Source: SIAJ01 sp036266155 (GTDB lineage: Bacteria; Planctomycetota; Planctomycetia; Gemmatales; Gemmataceae). From it: 25,190 nt of DNA. The notes under the pieces were generated by a model, which did no database searches, was not told the origin of the DNA, and saw only the letters and a program-made list of their open reading frames with translations. Below, piece after piece: positions 22,088 through 25,190 of this stretch (positions within the stretch are counted from its first letter, which is position 1; the number at the start of each line of letters is the position of its first letter). The stretch spans positions 1-25,190 of the forward strand of contig DATANR010000105.1 in the NCBI GenBank assembly GCA_036266155.1. Reading direction: 5' to 3'. The position numbers and the translations under genes were made by a program.

Positions 22088-24852
22088 TTCCCGAGGCCGG
22101 CATGAACCATTTATCAATCCTGACCGACGAGTTGTTCGCCGCCTACCTAAAGTGCCCACAAAAGGCATACCTGAAGTTAACGGGCGCCGTCGGCGAACCG
22201 TCGGACTACATGTGCCTCCAGGAGCGGTCGGCGGCCGATTACCGGGCCGCCGCCCAGCAGGCATCGCTACAAACGGTCGAAGGAGCGACCGTCGTCCGAG
22301 ATCCGTCTGCCGCGCGGGACGCGATCCGGCGCGCGGCCGCGCTCATCCTGGAACCGACCCTGACAGACGCGGGCGACTCCTGCCGCCTGGATGCCCTGTT
22401 CGGTCCAACGGCCAGGGCAAGTGCGGCGGGTGCCGGGTACACGCCTGTTTTGTTCATCCCGCATCAAACGGTCTCTACGGACGATCGCCTCCGGCTGGCC
22501 TTCGGGGCGTCCGTCCTGGCCCGGATACAGGACCGCCCGCCGGAAGTCGGTAAAGTCATCCACGGCCGACAATTCAAGGTAACTCGGGTTGCGCTGCCCA
22601 CCCTCACAAACCGGGTCGCGGACACCGTCGGTCAGATCCGCGCCCTGGCCGAGTCCGCGTCCCCGCCTCCGCTCGCCTTGAACCGACATTGTGTCCAGTG
22701 CGAGTTCCGGCGTAGGTGCCGGGAGGCGGCCGTCGAGAAAGATGACCTAAGCCTCCTCCGGGGCCTGTCGTCCAAGGACATTGCCGGGCTGCACCGCCGG
22801 GGCATCTTCACCGTCACGCAATACTCGTACACATTCCGCCCGGGCCGGTTGAAGCGGGTGGCCGGGAAGCCGGGTGGCAAGGCCGACCATGCGCTCCAGG
22901 CGCTCGCTCTCCGGGAACGGAAAATCTACGTTGCTCGGCGGCCCCAGTTGCCGGTCACCGGCACCCGGGCGTACCTGGACGTGGAAGGGTTGCCGGATAC
23001 TGGCCTGTACTACCTCATCGGGTTGACCGTCGAAGACAGCACCGGCCGGCGGCACCTGTCCTGGTGGGCTGACCGGGCGGCCGACGAGCCGGCCGTTTGG
23101 GCCGCGTTCCTCGGGGCCGCCCGCGAACTCGGCGACGAGTTCGTCCTGTACCACTACGGCAGCTACGAGACGCAATTCTTGAAGACGATGGAGGACCGAC
23201 ACGGGGGTGACCCGGACGTCCTCGCCCGGATCCGGTCCCGAAGCGTCAACGTGCTATCCGCGATCCACGCCCAGGTGTACTTCCCGGTTTATGCGAATGA
23301 CCTCAAGAGCGTGGCCGGCAGCCTCGGCTTCAAGTGGTCGGAGCCGGGGGCCACCGGCCTCCAGGCAATCGTCTGGCGGTCCGACTGGGAGGCCACAGGC
23401 GACCCGGCCGTGAAGGACCGGCTCCTGACCTACAACCGGGAGGACTGCGCGGCCCTGGACGTGGTTACGACGGCGGTCCGCGCGCTCGGGGCCGACTCGC
23501 CACCGGCCAGTCCCGGTATCGGGCCTCCGGTGGCAGAGATAGATGAGATCGAACGGGCGGCCTACCGGAAGTACGGCCAGACACAGTTCGCCCTGCCGGA
23601 GTTCGCCGGTATCACTAAGTGCGCCTACTTCGACTATCAGCGGGACAAGGTGCTGTGCCGGACGAATCCGGCGGTCAAAGAAAGTCTCCGGCGCAAAGAC
23701 CGATGCCGTGGCAGAGCCCCAAGGGTCAACCGGGTCGTTGATTGCCAGGACGTGAAGGTCTGCCCACTTTGCGGTTCGACCGGCCTCGACACGCATACCC
23801 GATACCAGCGGTGTGTGATCGACCTGAAGCCATTCCTGGGCGGGGTCAAGCGGTGTGTCACTCGGTATCGGGTCGTCCGCCGGCGCTGCCGGACGTGCTG
23901 GCGGACCTTCCTCCCGCAAGACTACCTGGCGCTCCCGTCGAAGTACGGCTGGGGTGTGTATAGCTGGGCCGTGTACGCCTCGACCTCCCTCCGGCAGACC
24001 AACGACGCGGTTGCCGAATCCCTCCAGGAGTTGTTCGGCATCGCCTTACAATCGGCGATGGTGTCGCGACTCCGACGAATTGCGGCAGACCGCTACCGGG
24101 CGACCTATGAGGGGCTCTTGTCCGACCTCCGCAACGGCCCGCTTATCCACGCCGACGAGACCCGGGTCGCGCTGAAAGGCCCGACCGGGACCGGGTACGT
24201 ATGGGTGTTCGCCAGCCCCGACACAGCCGTGTACTTTTACTCCCCAACCCGGAGCGGGGCGAACGTTCACGAGACCCTGGCCGGCTTCCAGGGCGTCCTG
24301 GTCTCCGACTTCTACGCCGTCTATGACGGGATTGACTGCCCCCAGCAGAAGTGCTTGATTCACCTCATCCGGGACCTGAACGACGACCTGCTCCGCAACC
24401 CGTTCGACGAGGACCTGAAGCGTCTCGCCGCGCGGTTCACAGCCCTCCTCCAGCCGGTGATCGCGACGATCGACCGCTTCGGGCTGAAGCAGCACCACCT
24501 GGGTAAGCACAGGCGAGACGTGGAACGTTACTTTGCGGCGGAGACTGCGGAGAACTATCGGTCGGAATTGGCCGGAGGCTACCGGACGCGCCTCCTCAAG
24601 TACCGGGAAAAGCTGTTCACCTTCTTGGACCACGACGGGGTGCCGTGGAACAACAACAATGCGGAGAACGCGATCAAGCTGTTCGCCTCCCGGCGGAAGG
24701 TAATGGACGGCCTCTTCACTGAGGCCGGCATCCGGGACTATTTGCTTCTGCTGAGCCTGTACCAGACGACGAGGTACCGGAACCTGAGCTTTTGGCGATT
24801 CTTGCTCTCGGGGCAGTCAGACCTCGCGGCCTTTGCGACGAACAAACGTTGA
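22084..24852 (+). CDS. TM0106-type RecB/DEDD nuclease fused to IS66 DDE transposase
   Basis: The 922-aa protein joins four modules. (1) A RecB/Cas4-like nuclease (about 8-215) with a Fe-S signature: Cys24, then Cys203-x2-Cys206-x5-Cys212, and Asp103; no clear ExK follows, so activity is doubtful. (2) A DEDD/RNase H-like exonuclease (about 295-470) with Asp299 and Glu301 in LDVEG, HYGSYE (357-362), and Tyr450/Asp454 in YNREDC. Modules 1-2 match the TM0106 family. (3) A zinc ribbon, Cys560/563 and Cys602/605. (4) An IS66-type DDE core with Asp691 (HADET), Asp742 (SDFYAVYD) and Glu861 (NNAENAIK). The start at 22084 overlaps tnpC; ATG 22102 with GAGG upstream is an alternative, losing six residues. 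Probably acts at element ends or target; function unproven. Confidence 0.9.
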   Translation: MIPEAGMNHLSILTDELFAAYLKCPQKAYLKLTGAVGEPSDYMCLQERSAADYRAAAQQASLQTVEGATVVRDPSAARDAIRRAAALILEPTLTDAGDSCRLDALFGPTARASAAGAGYTPVLFIPHQTVSTDDRLRLAFGASVLARIQDRPPEVGKVIHGRQFKVTRVALPTLTNRVADTVGQIRALAESASPPPLALNRHCVQCEFRRRCREAAVEKDDLSLLRGLSSKDIAGLHRRGIFTVTQYSYTFRPGRLKRVAGKPGGKADHALQALALRERKIYVARRPQLPVTGTRAYLDVEGLPDTGLYYLIGLTVEDSTGRRHLSWWADRAADEPAVWAAFLGAARELGDEFVLYHYGSYETQFLKTMEDRHGGDPDVLARIRSRSVNVLSAIHAQVYFPVYANDLKSVAGSLGFKWSEPGATGLQAIVWRSDWEATGDPAVKDRLLTYNREDCAALDVVTTAVRALGADSPPASPGIGPPVAEIDEIERAAYRKYGQTQFALPEFAGITKCAYFDYQRDKVLCRTNPAVKESLRRKDRCRGRAPRVNRVVDCQDVKVCPLCGSTGLDTHTRYQRCVIDLKPFLGGVKRCVTRYRVVRRRCRTCWRTFLPQDYLALPSKYGWGVYSWAVYASTSLRQTNDAVAESLQELFGIALQSAMVSRLRRIAADRYRATYEGLLSDLRNGPLIHADETRVALKGPTGTGYVWVFASPDTAVYFYSPTRSGANVHETLAGFQGVLVSDFYAVYDGIDCPQQKCLIHLIRDLNDDLLRNPFDEDLKRLAARFTALLQPVIATIDRFGLKQHHLGKHRRDVERYFAAETAENYRSELAGGYRTRLLKYREKLFTFLDHDGVPWNNNNAENAIKLFASRRKVMDGLFTEAGIRDYLLLLSLYQTTRYRNLSFWRFLLSGQSDLAAFATNKR

Positions 24853-24883
24853 AATGAGGGGCCGCTTAAATGTGCGAATTGCG

Positions 24884-24899
24884 TTCACCGGACAGCTAC
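24884..24899 (-). repeat. Right terminal inverted repeat of the IS66 element
   Basis: The reverse complement reads GTAGCTGTCCGGTGAA and matches the left end at 14 of 16 positions. It ends exactly where the second copy of the target duplication begins. It lies 31 bases beyond the fusion-gene stop. Confidence 0.92.
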
Positions 24900-24907
24900 G
24901 TTGAATC
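24900..24907. repeat. 8-bp target site duplication, right copy
   Basis: GTTGAATC is identical to 19754-19761, defining the insertion event. Confidence 0.95.
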
Positions 24908-25032
24908 CGTTCGGTCAGAGAACAGACGCTGGGACTGTGCTGAGCGATCGGTATGTCCGTGAACGTATCCTCGTTCGCGCGTACCACGCGGAGTTCGGGG
25001 AACGGGTGGTTGTTCGTAGATGCAAGCGTCAT
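24900..25032 (-). pseudogene. Sigma-54 activator gene, 5' portion, split by IS66 element
   Basis: Reading the minus strand from the ATG complementary to 25030-25032, 44 residues starting MTLASTNNHPFPELR run to SLTERIQ at the element's edge. They join in frame to QQADQELAP at 19761 after removal of the element and one target copy. This supplies the original start; the ribosome binding site is weak (GAAGAAAG). As it stands the frame continues into the element and stops at 24817, so only a short truncated product is possible. The 158 bases further right (25033-25190) hold no clear gene, only T/A-rich runs. Confidence 0.75.
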
Positions 25033-25190
25033 GGGTGCTCTGCTTTCTTCTAACCCAAGTTACGCTACTGCGCTCTTTTTTGCACTTTTTTCGGCCCTCC
25101 GGTGAGTCAACGCTTCGGGATTTTTCGAGCGCGTGGTCGTCGGAGGTCGTGTAGTGAAGACCTACCCTCTTGCTTTGACCATGTCGCATT

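Larger units (their letters stand above)
19762..24899 (+). mobile_element. IS66-family element with fourth gene encoding nuclease-transposase fusion
   Basis: A 5138-bp element with terminal inverted repeats at 19762-19777 and 24884-24899 (14 of 16 bases match, starting GTA.CTGTCCGG) and a perfect 8-bp target duplication. It holds tnpA, tnpB and tnpC of IS66 type and a 922-aa RecB/DEDD-IS66 transposase fusion, all on the plus strand with tight spacing. Ordinary IS66 elements are about 2.5 kb with three genes, so this one is about twice that. It has split a sigma-54 activator gene. The intact target duplication and open frames imply a recent insertion. Confidence 0.93.

Noticed and set aside
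22040..22110. A second element boundary between tnpC and the fusion gene
   Set aside because: No copy of the terminal CTGTCCGG repeat or target duplication was found there, and the two genes overlap by four bases.
25100..25115. TTGACT on the minus strand as a -35 box for the split activator gene
   Set aside because: No credible -10 box lies at 16-18 bases; it is only a T/A-rich run.
1..25190. CRISPR array, tRNA or rRNA
   Set aside because: No spaced direct repeats, cloverleaf or rRNA-like segments were noticed by reading; a covariance search was not possible.

Overview
The window reads as chromosomal DNA of a planctomycete, most likely in or near Gemmataceae. This is inferred, not proven. 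The clues are high G+C, many small orphan proteins, a YXWGXW-repeat exported protein, a dense set of PAS/histidine kinase/receiver genes, a KaiC-like ATPase, and IS66-type transposases. No rRNA, tRNA or CRISPR array was seen. No gap between called genes exceeds 300 bases; the largest (6209-6479, 15267-15551, 4625-4876) hold nothing I can name.

Layout. (1) 135-6208 is mostly plus-strand envelope and small-protein genes: a duplicated-domain lipoprotein, a GlsB/YeaQ-type membrane protein, two related His-rich small proteins (one cytosolic, one exported), the YXWGXW protein, and several orphan small proteins, including a convergent pair of paralogues (3905-4108 and 4358-4624). (2) 6480-11281 is a plus-strand operon: a 132-aa orphan, a two-domain KaiC-like ATPase coupled by an ATGA overlap, a PAS hybrid histidine kinase, and a second PAS histidine kinase with a related sensor but a different kinase core. 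(3) 11346-15266 is a minus-strand block, visibly richer in G+C, with a receiver protein, a PAS-SpoIIE/PP2C phosphatase, a secreted protein and four small orphans. (4) 15552-18678 has a small membrane protein, then a three-PAS NarL-type histidine kinase coupled by ATGA overlap to its LuxR/NarL response regulator. (5) 18705-25032 is a sigma-54 activator gene on the minus strand, split by a mobile element.

The main discovery is that mobile element, at 19762-24899 (5138 bp). It has matching terminal inverted repeats and a perfect 8-bp target duplication, GTTGAATC. It carries a complete IS66 set (tnpA, tnpB, tnpC) plus a fourth gene that belongs to the same transposed unit. That gene encodes a 922-aa protein joining a Cas4/RecB-like Fe-S module and a DEDD exonuclease (TM0106 family) to a zinc ribbon and a second complete IS66-type DDE transposase. 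Removing the element and one target copy restores an uninterrupted 393-aa sigma-54 activator frame, which independently confirms the boundaries.

Taken together, most of the window is signal transduction (PAS sensing, His-Asp relay, KaiC-type ATPase, PP2C phosphatase, sigma-54 activator), into which an unusual nuclease-bearing IS66 element has jumped.
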